Positions 6,348-14,377 are shown, numbered from the stretch's first letter. The stretch: 16,594 bases of DNA from an uncultured Prevotellaceae bacterium (GCA_946539475.1 CAMNHM010000056.1:1-16594); one strand, 5' to 3'. Numbers and translations: made by a program. Notes: generated by a model not told the origin, from the sequence alone.

Positions 6348-8624
6348 ATGAAACTATCCGAACTAAATACTGGTGAACAAGGTGTCATCGTGAAGGTGCA
6401 CGGTCATGGAGGCTTCCGCAAGCGCATCGTCGAGATGGGCTTCGTCAGAGGAAAGACTGTCGACGTGCTGTTGAACGCGCCTTTGCAGGATCCCGTTAAG
6501 TATAAGGTGATGGGCTACGAGGTGAGCCTGCGTCGCCAGGAGGCTGAGATGATCGAGGTGGTCAGCGAAGCCCAGGACGAAACGCATCATCCCAGCCAGC
6601 TGCTCATCGAAGGACATGAGGACGACTACCTCCAGCACAAGGCCATGCGTGAGCGCCGTACGATTAACGTGGCGCTGATCGGCAACCCCAATTGTGGCAA
6701 GACGTCGCTCTTCAACTATGCCAGTGGCGCCCACGGACGGGTGGGCAACTATAGCGGTGTGACCGTCGATGCCTCTGAGGCCCATGCCTCGATGTTCGGC
6801 TATGAGTTCAACCTGATCGACCTCCCCGGCACCTATTCTCTCTCTTGCTATTCGCCTGAGGAGCTCTACGTCCGCGACTATCTCCAGCAGCAGATGCCTG
6901 ACGTGGTAATCAACGTCATCGACTCTAGCAACCTTGAGCGTAACCTCTATCTGACGACCCAGCTCGTCGACATGGACCAGCGCGTCGTGGGTGCCCTGAA
7001 CATGTACGACGAGTTCGAACGGCGTGGCGACCACGTCGACCTCTCGACACTCTCCACGTTGTTTGGCATGCCAATGGTGCCCACGTCGTTCAAGAGTGGA
7101 CAGGGCGTGAAAGAACTGTTCCGTGCCGTCATCCAGGTGTATGAGGGGCGCAGCCGGCAGGCGCGTCATCTGCACATCAACTATGGTCACGAGATCGAGA
7201 GCGGCATCCGCGACATCCAGCGCTACCTGAAGGCTGACGATACCGTCCACAAGAGCATTTCTACGCGATATCTGGCTATTAAGCTGCTGGAGAACGACAA
7301 AATGGTCGACTACCTGCTGACGGCGCCTGTCAAGGAAGCTCGCGACAAGGCGGCAGCCCGTGTGTTCGAAGAGACTGGCGACGACAGCGAGACGGCTATC
7401 ATGGACGCGAAGTATGGCTTTATCAACGGAGCACTGACAGAGGCGGGCTATCTGACGGGTACGAAGGAGGATACCTACCACCTGACGCACCTGCTGGACA
7501 ATGTCCTGTCGAACAAGTTCCTGGGATTCCCCATCTTCTTCCTCATCCTCTTCGTGATGTTCCAGACGACGTTCGCCCTAGGGCAATATCCCATGGACTG
7601 GATCGACGCTGGCGTGGGATGGCTGGGAGAGTGGCTGGAGAAGACGCTGCCAGAGGGTCCGCTGCGCTCGATGCTCGTCGACGGTGTGGTTGGCGGCGTG
7701 GGCGCCGTCATCGTGTTCCTGCCACAGATATTAATATTGTACCTGTTCATATCCTTTATGGAGGATTCGGGCTATATGGCGCGTGCGGCGTTCATCATGG
7801 ATCGCCTGATGCACAAGATGGGGCTCCACGGCAAGTCGTTCATACCGCTGATCATGGGCTTTGGCTGCAATGTGCCCGCCATCATGGCCACGCGTACGGT
7901 CGAGAGCCGCCGCTCGCGGCTCATCACGATGCTCGTGCTGCCCTTTATGTCGTGTTCGGCGCGCCTGCCTATCTATATCATGGTGACGGGCACGTTCTTT
8001 GCCGCACAGTATCGCTCGTGGGTGATGATCTCACTCTATGCCGTGGGCATCGTGATGGCTGTCGTGGTGAGCAAGATCCTGTCGAAGTTCGTCATCAAGG
8101 GCGAGGACACACCCTTCGTGATGGAGCTGCCGCCCTATCGGTGGCCTACGCTGAAGGCAATAGCTCGCCATACGTGGGAGAAGGGCAAGGAATATCTGAA
8201 GAAGATGGGAGGCATCATCCTTGTAGCGTCGATCATCGTCTGGGCCCTGGGCTATTTCGGAACGGTGGGCGTAGCTCCCACGATGGAGGAGAGTTTCATT
8301 GGCGTGATGGGACGAGGGCTGGAACCCCTGTTCTCGCTGCAGGGCTTCGACTGGAAACTCGACGTGAGCCTCATCGCTGGTGTGGGTGCAAAGGAGATTG
8401 TCGCCTCGACGATAGGCGTCTTGGGAGGCTTGGAGGGTATCACGCCGCTCGTTGCCTATAGCTATCTGCTCTTCGTGCTGCTCTACTTCCCCTGCATTGC
8501 CACGATTGCCGCCATCAAGAATGAGACGGGCTCCTGGCGCTGGGCGCTCGTCGCCGCCGTCTACACCACTTGCCTGGCGTGGATCGTTTCAGCCGTCGTC
8601 ACGCAGGTGGGGAGTCTTTTTTAG
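6348..8624 (+). CDS. feoB: FeoA-FeoB fusion, ferrous iron transporter
   Basis: This 758-residue protein imports Fe(II) across the inner membrane. Residues 1-75 are a FeoA (SH3-like) domain beginning MKLSEL. A G domain follows with G1 GNPNCGKT (112-119), switch region GVTVD, G3 DLPG (158-161), G4 NMYD (218-221) and a G5-like TSFKSGQG near 250. After a helical cytosolic region come the Gate and FeoB C-terminal membrane domains from about residue 390 to the end, with GFGCNVPAIMATRT, a conserved Gate-like segment. Fusion of FeoA to FeoB is common in Bacteroidetes, and no separate feoA or feoC is nearby. I chose the ATG at 6348: the in-frame TTG at 6330 would lie only a few bases after the predicted transcription start, and MKLSEL is the usual FeoA beginning. 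It converges on hisB with a 25-bp gap. Confidence 0.96.
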   Translation: MKLSELNTGEQGVIVKVHGHGGFRKRIVEMGFVRGKTVDVLLNAPLQDPVKYKVMGYEVSLRRQEAEMIEVVSEAQDETHHPSQLLIEGHEDDYLQHKAMRERRTINVALIGNPNCGKTSLFNYASGAHGRVGNYSGVTVDASEAHASMFGYEFNLIDLPGTYSLSCYSPEELYVRDYLQQQMPDVVINVIDSSNLERNLYLTTQLVDMDQRVVGALNMYDEFERRGDHVDLSTLSTLFGMPMVPTSFKSGQGVKELFRAVIQVYEGRSRQARHLHINYGHEIESGIRDIQRYLKADDTVHKSISTRYLAIKLLENDKMVDYLLTAPVKEARDKAAARVFEETGDDSETAIMDAKYGFINGALTEAGYLTGTKEDTYHLTHLLDNVLSNKFLGFPIFFLILFVMFQTTFALGQYPMDWIDAGVGWLGEWLEKTLPEGPLRSMLVDGVVGGVGAVIVFLPQILILYLFISFMEDSGYMARAAFIMDRLMHKMGLHGKSFIPLIMGFGCNVPAIMATRTVESRRSRLITMLVLPFMSCSARLPIYIMVTGTFFAAQYRSWVMISLYAVGIVMAVVVSKILSKFVIKGEDTPFVMELPPYRWPTLKAIARHTWEKGKEYLKKMGGIILVASIIVWALGYFGTVGVAPTMEESFIGVMGRGLEPLFSLQGFDWKLDVSLIAGVGAKEIVASTIGVLGGLEGITPLVAYSYLLFVLLYFPCIATIAAIKNETGSWRWALVAAVYTTCLAWIVSAVVTQVGSLF

Positions 8625-8625
8625 G

Positions 8626-8646
8626 TACCTCGCACCTCGTACCTCG
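8626..8646. repeat. Three heptamer repeats (T/C)ACCTCG between convergent feoB and hisB
   Basis: TACCTCG, CACCTCG and TACCTCG follow one another and nearly fill the 25-bp gap between the two stop codons. GGTAC (8624-8628) and GTACC (8639-8643) could form a weak hairpin across it. The 7-bp period matches the AGTTGAG arrays but the unit is different. Confidence 0.75.
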
Positions 8647-8649
8647 AAC

Positions 8650-9723
8650 TTATAGCACCCCCTTCGTTGAGGGCAGCTGATAGTTGTAGACGTCGCGACG
8701 GATAGCCTGCCGCAGGGAGCGAGCCAGCGCCTTGAAGATAGCTTCAGCCTTGTGGTGCTCATTCTGTCCCTCTGCGTGGATGTAAAGATTCATCTGCGCA
8801 GCGTCGCTGAGGCTTTTGAAGAAGTGGAAGAACATCTCCGTAGGTACGTCGCCCACGTACTCGCGATGGAATTCCGCCTGCCACTGCAGCCAGGGGCGCC
8901 CTCCGAAGTCGAGGCAGACGTGTGCCTGACAGTCGTCCATGGGCAGCGAAAAGCCATAGCGCTCCAGCCCGCGTTTCGATCCCAGTGCCTGTCTGAGACA
9001 TTCCCCTAGGGCGAGGGCAGTGTCCTCGATGGTGTGGTGCTCGTCGACGTTCAGGTCGCCCTTCACCGTGATGTCGAGGTCGATGCCTCCGTGCCGTCCG
9101 ATCTGTTCCAGCATGTGGTCGAAGAATCCCAGTCCTGTCGCTATGTGGCAGGTGCCCTGTCCGTCGAGTGCTAGGGTGATGGCGATGTCCGTCTCCTTCG
9201 TCGTGCGTCTGACGGTAGCTCTCCTCTCGCCGTCGATGATTGTCTGGGCAGCCTCCTTCCATCCTGTGTGCTCGTCGAGGATGATAGCTCGGCAGCCGAT
9301 ATTCTGCGCCAGCTGGAGGTCGGTATTGCGATCGCCGATGACGTAGCTGGAGGCGATGTCGTAGTGCTCCGTGTCTTGCATGTATTTCTCCACCATGCCT
9401 GTGCCAGGCTTGCGCGTGGGGGCATTATCCTCTGGGAAATGGGGGTCGATGAGGATCTCGTCGAAGCGGATGCCCTCGCCTTCGAGCGCCTGCAGGATGA
9501 AATTCTGCGAGGGCCAGAAGGTGTCCTCGGGGAAGGAGGGCGTGCCCAGCCCGTCTTGGTTGCTCACCATGACGAGCCTGAAATCCGTCCGCTCGGCGAT
9601 GAGTCCCAGCCAGCGGAAGACGCCCGCCTTGAAGCGGATCTTCTCGAGTGCGTCGACCTGCTCGTCGTGAGGTTCTTCGACCAGCGTTCCGTCCCTGTCT
9701 ATGAATAGTATGCGCTGTTTCAT
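8650..9723 (-). CDS. hisB: HisB: bifunctional histidinol-phosphatase / imidazoleglycerol-phosphate dehydratase
   Basis: This 357-residue cytosolic enzyme catalyses two histidine-biosynthesis steps: dehydration of imidazoleglycerol phosphate and dephosphorylation of histidinol phosphate. The N-terminal HAD phosphatase (about 1-165) shows DRDGT with D9 and D11, K105 in RKP, and GDRNTD (130-135). The C-terminal dehydratase (about 168-357) has the manganese-site motifs DHMLEQ (202-207), HHTIED (229-234) and HHKAE (323-327). In the E. coli phosphatase a zinc loop uses Cys93, His95, Cys101 and Cys103; here those positions are D93, H95, A101 and T103, so the zinc site appears lost, as I recall for other Bacteroidetes HisB. 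No other his gene is in the window. It starts 9 bp after the upstream membrane-protein gene and is probably co-transcribed with it. Confidence 0.97.
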   Translation of the reverse strand: MKQRILFIDRDGTLVEEPHDEQVDALEKIRFKAGVFRWLGLIAERTDFRLVMVSNQDGLGTPSFPEDTFWPSQNFILQALEGEGIRFDEILIDPHFPEDNAPTRKPGTGMVEKYMQDTEHYDIASSYVIGDRNTDLQLAQNIGCRAIILDEHTGWKEAAQTIIDGERRATVRRTTKETDIAITLALDGQGTCHIATGLGFFDHMLEQIGRHGGIDLDITVKGDLNVDEHHTIEDTALALGECLRQALGSKRGLERYGFSLPMDDCQAHVCLDFGGRPWLQWQAEFHREYVGDVPTEMFFHFFKSLSDAAQMNLYIHAEGQNEHHKAEAIFKALARSLRQAIRRDVYNYQLPSTKGVL

Positions 9724-9732
9724 CTTTGTCGT

Positions 9733-10428
9733 TTATTGTTTTGTCGCCGCTGCGCCCCACACGTAGTAGAGGGGGAATAGCGTGCTCAGGTGGATATAAG
9801 CCTGCAGGAAGGTGCAGGCGGAGAACGTGGCGAAGTTCAGCAGGAAGAGGTTCTCAGGCATGTCGACAGCGTCGCCCACTGCCATTCCTGCTGCTGCCTC
9901 AACGTTTGCAGTGGCTAAGATCAGGGTAGGCAGCTGCAGCACTGCTGTTGCCACTGCCACCATGAGCATCATGATGAGGCTGACGACGATGAGCGTGCCC
10001 AGGCGCCGGCGCCGGATGACGAGCCAGAGCATCTGGGGCAGCCGTTTCAGCCCGCGTAAGGTGAGCCGCCAAGGCCACCGCCCCCACCAGTGGCGCGGAC
10101 GGCTGATGCTGTTGGTCAGCGAGTGCTCGTGCAGCGGGTCGATGCCTCCGGCGAATGCCAGCAGCAGCGCTGCGACGACGGATGCCGCGATGGTCGCCAG
10201 CCACGTGAGCAGCTGCGAGGTCAGTGAGTAGCCTGCCATCATACGAGGCAGCAGGTGGGTGAAGAACCATGCCATCGAGAGTCCTATGACGAGGGCATAG
10301 ACGATGGCTTGTATCCACGACGATCGCAGCAGTCTCCAGAAATGTCGCCCGTAGAGACGGTATCCGTCGCTGACGATTGCCTGTACGCTGCGCTGTCGAT
10401 GCAGTTCGAGTTGGTCGTTCTTTTCCAT
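9733..10428 (-). CDS. Hypothetical membrane protein, four predicted transmembrane segments
   Basis: I do not recognise this 231-residue protein. Hydrophobic segments lie at about 38-60, 73-94, 143-170 and 193-223. The N-terminus (1-36) is charged and probably cytoplasmic. A strongly basic, Trp-rich loop (about 106-143, with RHWWGRWPWRLTLRGLKRLP and RRRR) separates the second and third segments and, by the positive-inside rule, should face the cytoplasm. No enzymatic motif or signal peptide is visible. It lies 9 bp upstream of hisB in the same direction, so they probably share a transcript, but nothing in it suggests a role in histidine synthesis. The ATG follows a predicted -7 box by about 20 bases. 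The reading frame is open throughout and has the same GC-rich codon use as its neighbours, so I consider it a real gene. Confidence 0.8.
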   Translation of the reverse strand: MEKNDQLELHRQRSVQAIVSDGYRLYGRHFWRLLRSSWIQAIVYALVIGLSMAWFFTHLLPRMMAGYSLTSQLLTWLATIAASVVAALLLAFAGGIDPLHEHSLTNSISRPRHWWGRWPWRLTLRGLKRLPQMLWLVIRRRRLGTLIVVSLIMMLMVAVATAVLQLPTLILATANVEAAAGMAVGDAVDMPENLFLLNFATFSACTFLQAYIHLSTLFPLYYVWGAAATKQ

Positions 10429-10448
10429 ACAATGCTTAATTTTGCCTG

Positions 10449-10456
10449 CAAAGTTA
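10449..10456 (-). promoter_or_regulatory. Predicted -7 box for the membrane protein-hisB unit
   Basis: On the minus strand this reads TAACTTTG, a match to TAnnTTTG, about 20 bases before the start codon. No convincing -33 box is seen at the usual distance. Confidence 0.5.
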
Positions 10457-10499
10457 CGAAAAATTTATAATAGGTCACCCACTATTCACAATATTTTAT

Positions 10500-10507
10500 T
10501 AACTTTG
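10500..10507 (+). promoter_or_regulatory. Predicted -7 box for the oxidoreductase operon
   Basis: TAACTTTG matches TAnnTTTG and is identical to the divergent box at 10449-10456 on the other strand. The predicted start near 10513 leaves a leader of about 23 bases. A -33 box is not evident. Confidence 0.55.
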
Positions 10508-10535
10508 CACGCAAAAAGTCGAAAACAGAAGCACG

Positions 10536-11519
10536 ATGAAGATACTGAAATGGGGATTCATAGGCTGTGGCGAGGTGTGCGAGCTCAAGAGCGGACCTGC
10601 CTTTGGCGAGGTCGAGGGCTCGAGCGTCGTGGCAGTCATGAGTCGTACGGAGTCGAAGGCTCGCTCGTATGCCGAGCGTCATGGGGTGCCGCGATGGTAT
10701 ACTGATGCACAGAAGCTCATCGACGACCCTGAGGTGAACGCTGTCTACGTCGCCACCCCTCCGTCCAGTCACGCCACGTTCGCCATCATGGCGATGCGTG
10801 CAGGCAAGCCCGTCTATGTGGAGAAGCCCCTTGCCTCGACCTACGACGACTGCGCACGCATCAACTACGTCAGCGAGCAGACGGGGCAGCCCTGCTTCGT
10901 GGCCTACTACCGTCGCTACCTGCCCTATTTCCAGCGCGTGAAGGAAATAGTCGAGCAGGGCATCATCGGCGAGACGGTCAACGTGCAGGTGCGTTTTGCC
11001 GTGCCCCCTCGCGACCTTGACTATGCCCATCCTGAGACGCTGCCCTGGCGACTGCAGCCAGAGGTCAGCGGAGGTGGATACTTCTACGACCTCGCCCCTC
11101 ACCAGCTCGACCTTCTGCAGCATATCTTCGGCGTGATTCTCGAAGCCCGTGGCATCTGTGCCAACCGTGGTCACCTGTACTCGGCTGAGGACAGCGTCAG
11201 CGCCATCTTCCGCTTTGAGAACGGACTGACGGGCAGTGGCTCCTGGAGCTTCGTCGCCCATGAGTCAGCCCGTACCGACCGTATTCTTATAATAGGTACG
11301 CGCGGGTCGATGGCGTTCTCTGTGTTCAACTATGCCCCCATCGAGCTGCACACCAGCGAGGGTACGCAGCTCATCGAAGTGCCCAATCCTCCCTACGTGC
11401 AGTTCCCCATCATCAAGAATGTCATCGAGCATCTGCAGGGCTTTGGCGTGTGTAAGTGTACCAGCGTGTCGGCAACCCCCACGAACTGGGCGCTCGACCG
11501 TATCCTTGGAAAGCTATAG
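10536..11519 (+). CDS. Gfo/Idh/MocA family NAD(P)-dependent oxidoreductase
   Basis: This 327-residue cytosolic enzyme is expected to oxidise or reduce a sugar or cyclitol hydroxyl using NAD(P). The N-terminal Rossmann fold shows GFIGCGEV (7-14), ATPPSSHA (73-80) and the family's EKP motif (96-98), whose lysine is catalytic. The C-terminal substrate domain contains GGYFYDLAPHQLDLL, with D185 and H188 at the usual active-site positions. Length is typical. It begins a plus-strand unit with the DUF4421 gene (4-bp gap) and the DUF1460 gene. That company hints at an envelope sugar as substrate, but this is only inference. No signal peptide or Tat motif is seen. Confidence 0.95.
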   Translation: MKILKWGFIGCGEVCELKSGPAFGEVEGSSVVAVMSRTESKARSYAERHGVPRWYTDAQKLIDDPEVNAVYVATPPSSHATFAIMAMRAGKPVYVEKPLASTYDDCARINYVSEQTGQPCFVAYYRRYLPYFQRVKEIVEQGIIGETVNVQVRFAVPPRDLDYAHPETLPWRLQPEVSGGGYFYDLAPHQLDLLQHIFGVILEARGICANRGHLYSAEDSVSAIFRFENGLTGSGSWSFVAHESARTDRILIIGTRGSMAFSVFNYAPIELHTSEGTQLIEVPNPPYVQFPIIKNVIEHLQGFGVCKCTSVSATPTNWALDRILGKL

Positions 11520-11523
11520 CCGT

Positions 11524-12606
11524 ATGAGAAATCTGCTGCTCCTGCTGGCTATGCTGCTGATGCCCTCCCTGGCAATGGCGGAGGAGCCCGACACCATACC
11601 CCATCGCCACAAGATGACGGCTGTCAGGCGTACCGTGCGAGGCTTCGACCGTCTCGACACGACCTACATCGAGCCCCAGCACTACATCTACACCGTCATG
11701 CTGCAGGCAACGAACAACTACGACTGGTTCATGCTGCGCAGCGCAGGCCCCGACGCACAGTCGGTGACTTTCTCGCCAGACATGAACCTGCGCCTGGGAC
11801 CCTATATAGGATGGAAATGGTTCTTCGCCGGCTATACCTTCGAGCTGGGCAATGTCAACCTCGCACGCATAAAACAGCAACTCGACCTCAGCATCTACAG
11901 CTCGCAGATAGGCGTCGACATCTTCTACCGGCGCACGGGCAACGACTATAGGCTGCGCGATGCACGCCTGGGTGACAACATCGACACCTCGCCACTGGAG
12001 GACAAGCCCTTCGACGGTGTGAAGGCAGGTATCACGGGCCTCAATGCTTACTACATATTCAACCACGGGCGCTTCTCCTATCCTGCTGCCTTCAGCCAGA
12101 GCACACAGCAGAAGCTGAGCTGCGGGTCGTGGATGGCAGGGCTGGGGTATACGAAGAACACGCTCGAGCTGGATCACGAACGCCTGCAAGGGCTCATCGA
12201 CAGCTCGCTGGGTCTCCAGAAGGTGGCACTCGACTCAGGGCTGATGTTCCACAAGGTGAACTACCACGACTTCAGCCTCTCTGCCGGCTATGCCTACAAC
12301 TGGGTGTTCGCCAAGAACTGGCTCTTAGGGTCGAGCTTCCAGGCAGCCCTTGCCTATAAGAAGAGCGAGGGCGACGTCGTGGGCAACGAGCGCGACGGCT
12401 TCGACTTCCAGAACGTCAACCTCGACGGCATAGGGCGCTTTGGCATCGTCTACAACAACATGCGCTGGTATGCCGGCGCCAGCGTCATCTTCCATACGAA
12501 CAACTATCGCAAGCCTCGCTTCAGGACCAACAACATCTTTGGCTCGATGAACATGTACGTTGGCTATAATTTTGGACTAAAAAAGAGATACAGGAAAGAA
12601 AAATGA
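11524..12606 (+). CDS. DUF4421 family protein, probable outer-membrane beta-barrel
   Basis: This 360-residue protein resembles the DUF4421 family of Bacteroidetes. A signal peptide spans about 1-20 (LLLLLAMLLMPSLAMA, then EE). The mature chain is rich in alternating aromatic and polar strands such as YIGWKWFFAGYTFELG, NAYYIFNHGRFSYPAAF, FSLSAGYAYNWVF and MNMYVGYNFGL, typical of an outer-membrane barrel. The frame is open further upstream into the preceding gene, but the ATG at 11524 gives the signal peptide and lies 4 bp after the oxidoreductase stop, so I chose it. The stop codon overlaps the next start (ATGA at 12603-12606), evidence for translational coupling. The chain ends in a basic tail (RYRKEK), not the usual terminal aromatic residue of barrels. 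Molecular function is unknown. Confidence 0.85.
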   Translation: MRNLLLLLAMLLMPSLAMAEEPDTIPHRHKMTAVRRTVRGFDRLDTTYIEPQHYIYTVMLQATNNYDWFMLRSAGPDAQSVTFSPDMNLRLGPYIGWKWFFAGYTFELGNVNLARIKQQLDLSIYSSQIGVDIFYRRTGNDYRLRDARLGDNIDTSPLEDKPFDGVKAGITGLNAYYIFNHGRFSYPAAFSQSTQQKLSCGSWMAGLGYTKNTLELDHERLQGLIDSSLGLQKVALDSGLMFHKVNYHDFSLSAGYAYNWVFAKNWLLGSSFQAALAYKKSEGDVVGNERDGFDFQNVNLDGIGRFGIVYNNMRWYAGASVIFHTNNYRKPRFRTNNIFGSMNMYVGYNFGLKKRYRKEK

Positions 12607-13457
12607 AACACCATCGCCTATTATCCCTCCTGGCATCGCTCCTGTGCTGCCTCAGTGCAGCTGCTCAGATGCCCCGCTGTCACTATACGGCTGGCGACAG
12701 CATCCTCGTCGAGAGGCTCCTCAAGTCGAAGAAGACTGACGTGCTCTACTACGCCCGCCAGTTCCTGGGGCTGCCCTACGTCGCTCACACCCTCGAGCTC
12801 TATCCTGACGACGAGCGCCTGGTGCTCAACACACGCGAGCTCGACTGCACCACCTACGTCGACGTCGTCGCTGCACTGACGCTCTGCGCCCGTCGCGGCG
12901 AGCAGAAGTTCGAGCAGTTCGTGCGCCAGCTCCACAACCAACGCTACTGGAACGGCAAGTGCGACGGCTATCCGAGTCGTATCCACTACTTCAGCGACTG
13001 GATTCGCGACAACAGCCGGCTGGGCTTTGCGCGTGAGATACAGCAGCCACAGCCGCCCTTCACTGCCGTGCAGAAGGTCAGCGTGGGATACATGACGACG
13101 CATCCTGATGCCTATGTCTCGCTGAAACGTCATCCAGAGTACCTGCCAACCATCAAGCGCCAGGAGGACGAACTCACGGGGCGTAGCTTCCGCTACATTC
13201 CTACGTCGCAGGTAAGCGATACGAAGGCGCTGCGTGAGGCTGTCCACGATGGCGACATCATCTGCATCGTCACCTCAGCCGCAGGCCTCGACATTGCCCA
13301 TCTGGGCATCGCCGTGTGGCACAGCGACGGGCTCCACATGATCGACGCCTCGAGCAAGCACATGAAGGTGCTGGAGGAGACGATCACCATGCGCAAGTAC
13401 CTCGAGGGACGCAAGAACGCCCTGGGCATACGCATCGTCAGACTTAGCGAACAGTGA
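12603..13457 (+). CDS. DUF1460 family protein, N-acetylmuramoyl-L-alanine amidase-like
   Basis: This 284-residue exported protein belongs to the DUF1460 family, which has an NlpC/P60-like cysteine-hydrolase fold and is annotated as amidase-like. A signal peptide spans about 1-22 (LLSLLASLLCCLSAAA, then Q). The likely nucleophile is C82 in RELDCTTYVDVV (78-89). The likely catalytic histidine is H233 in DIAHLGIAVWH (230-240), followed by the conserved LHMIDAS (244-250). The enzyme should act on peptidoglycan or cell-wall peptides in the periplasm. Its ATG overlaps the stop codon of the DUF4421 gene by 4 bp. Its 3' end overlaps that of the convergent DUF5715 gene by 14 bp. Substrate specificity is inferred only from the family. 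Confidence 0.92.
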   Translation: MKHHRLLSLLASLLCCLSAAAQMPRCHYTAGDSILVERLLKSKKTDVLYYARQFLGLPYVAHTLELYPDDERLVLNTRELDCTTYVDVVAALTLCARRGEQKFEQFVRQLHNQRYWNGKCDGYPSRIHYFSDWIRDNSRLGFAREIQQPQPPFTAVQKVSVGYMTTHPDAYVSLKRHPEYLPTIKRQEDELTGRSFRYIPTSQVSDTKALREAVHDGDIICIVTSAAGLDIAHLGIAVWHSDGLHMIDASSKHMKVLEETITMRKYLEGRKNALGIRIVRLSEQ

Positions 13458-14337
13458 TGTGGAAGCAGGGCTGTCGCACCTCGTACTTGATGTAGCAGCG
13501 CCCTTGGCGACGAAGGTCGTCGAGCACTTCGCTTAGCACGTACTTCAGCTTGTCGTTGGGCACTTGCCGACGGGTGACAGGCGAGTACTGATTGTAGTTG
13601 ATGTCGAACGTCGTGCCATAAAGGTGGCACGACTGCTCTGTGGCATTATGGTTCGAGCGACGCAAGCGCGTCACGTCCTCCTCTGTCCTGAGCACGCTGC
13701 TCACCACAATGCGGTGCAGGGGCAGACCCTTCACCTGCAAGCTGTCGAAGAAAGCCCTCCCGATGTCCTGCAGCAAAATCGAGGCGCGTGGCACGAGGTA
13801 AGGGATGCTGGCGTCGAGATGGGCCATGTCGTAGTAGGGACAGGTGCCTATATAGACCACCTCGCCCAGCCGCTTCTCGGCATCAGCGCGATCCTTTACG
13901 GGTGTCACGCCCCATTGGCGCGCTGCCACCAGCTGCATGTGGTTGCTGTCGGGGAATGCCTCGGCGTAGCTCTTGACGCTCATGATGGGGTGGGGGCGCT
14001 CGCCTGCCTGAATATATCGTGTGCGGGCAGCAGCTGCTGTTATTGGAGCACTGACGATGCCAGGCTCAGCAGCTTTCTCCTGCTTTGCAACTGTCTTCTG
14101 GTCAGTAGCTTTCTCCTGCTTTGCAACTGTCTTCTGGTCAGTAGCTTTCTCCTGTTCAGTAGCTTTCGCCTGCTCGGCAACGACTTTCTCAGTAGCCAGT
14201 GTGTCTGCCTCAGCCTTCGCTTGTTGCTGCCCCATCTTTCCCGCAATGCCTGGAAAGGCACAGCGCACCAGTGCCAGCACCATCACGATGATGCCGATGG
14301 TTTGCACATAGCGGTGTTTGAGTCGTTTCGTTGCCAT
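13444..14337 (-). CDS. DUF5715 family protein with M15-peptidase-like active-site motif
   Basis: This 297-residue protein has an N-terminal membrane segment (about 10-27), a low-complexity Lys/Gln/Glu/Ala linker (about 38-90) containing two copies of a 12-residue repeat, and a C-terminal globular domain (about 105-297). In that domain S236, H238, G241 and D245 reproduce the SxHxxGxxxD signature of M15 D,D-peptidases; E286 and H293 near the end (YEVRQPCFHITV) could supply the remaining catalytic Glu and zinc ligand. I therefore infer a periplasmic, membrane-anchored zinc peptidase acting on peptidoglycan, but this is not established. The frame extends 13 codons further upstream, but that ATG (14376) lies in the predicted -33 box, so I chose the ATG at 14337. 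The gene converges on the DUF1460 gene. Confidence 0.85.
   Translation of the reverse strand: MATKRLKHRYVQTIGIIVMVLALVRCAFPGIAGKMGQQQAKAEADTLATEKVVAEQAKATEQEKATDQKTVAKQEKATDQKTVAKQEKAAEPGIVSAPITAAAARTRYIQAGERPHPIMSVKSYAEAFPDSNHMQLVAARQWGVTPVKDRADAEKRLGEVVYIGTCPYYDMAHLDASIPYLVPRASILLQDIGRAFFDSLQVKGLPLHRIVVSSVLRTEEDVTRLRRSNHNATEQSCHLYGTTFDINYNQYSPVTRRQVPNDKLKYVLSEVLDDLRRQGRCYIKYEVRQPCFHITVR
14071..14154 (-). repeat. 36-bp tandem repeat inside the DUF5715 gene
   Basis: Two identical 36-bp copies (14071-14106 and 14107-14142) and a third partial copy of 12 bp (14143-14154) encode repeats of the 12 residues ATDQKTVAKQEK in the linker. The exact identity of the copies suggests a recent duplication, and the period keeps the frame. 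Confidence 0.9.
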
Positions 14338-14345
14338 TTCGCTTG

Positions 14346-14377
14346 CAAAATTACACTTTTTGCGCCACATAAGCAAG
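14346..14377 (-). promoter_or_regulatory. Predicted promoter of the DUF5715 gene, almost leaderless
   Basis: On the minus strand CTTG (14377-14374), a 20-bp spacer and TAATTTTG (14353-14346) match the Bacteroidetes pattern well. The start would fall within a few bases of the ATG at 14337, leaving almost no leader. Confidence 0.6.

Noticed and set aside
14338..14376. Thirteen-residue N-terminal extension of the DUF5715 protein
   Set aside because: The extra ATG falls in the predicted -33 element, so it would not be in the message.
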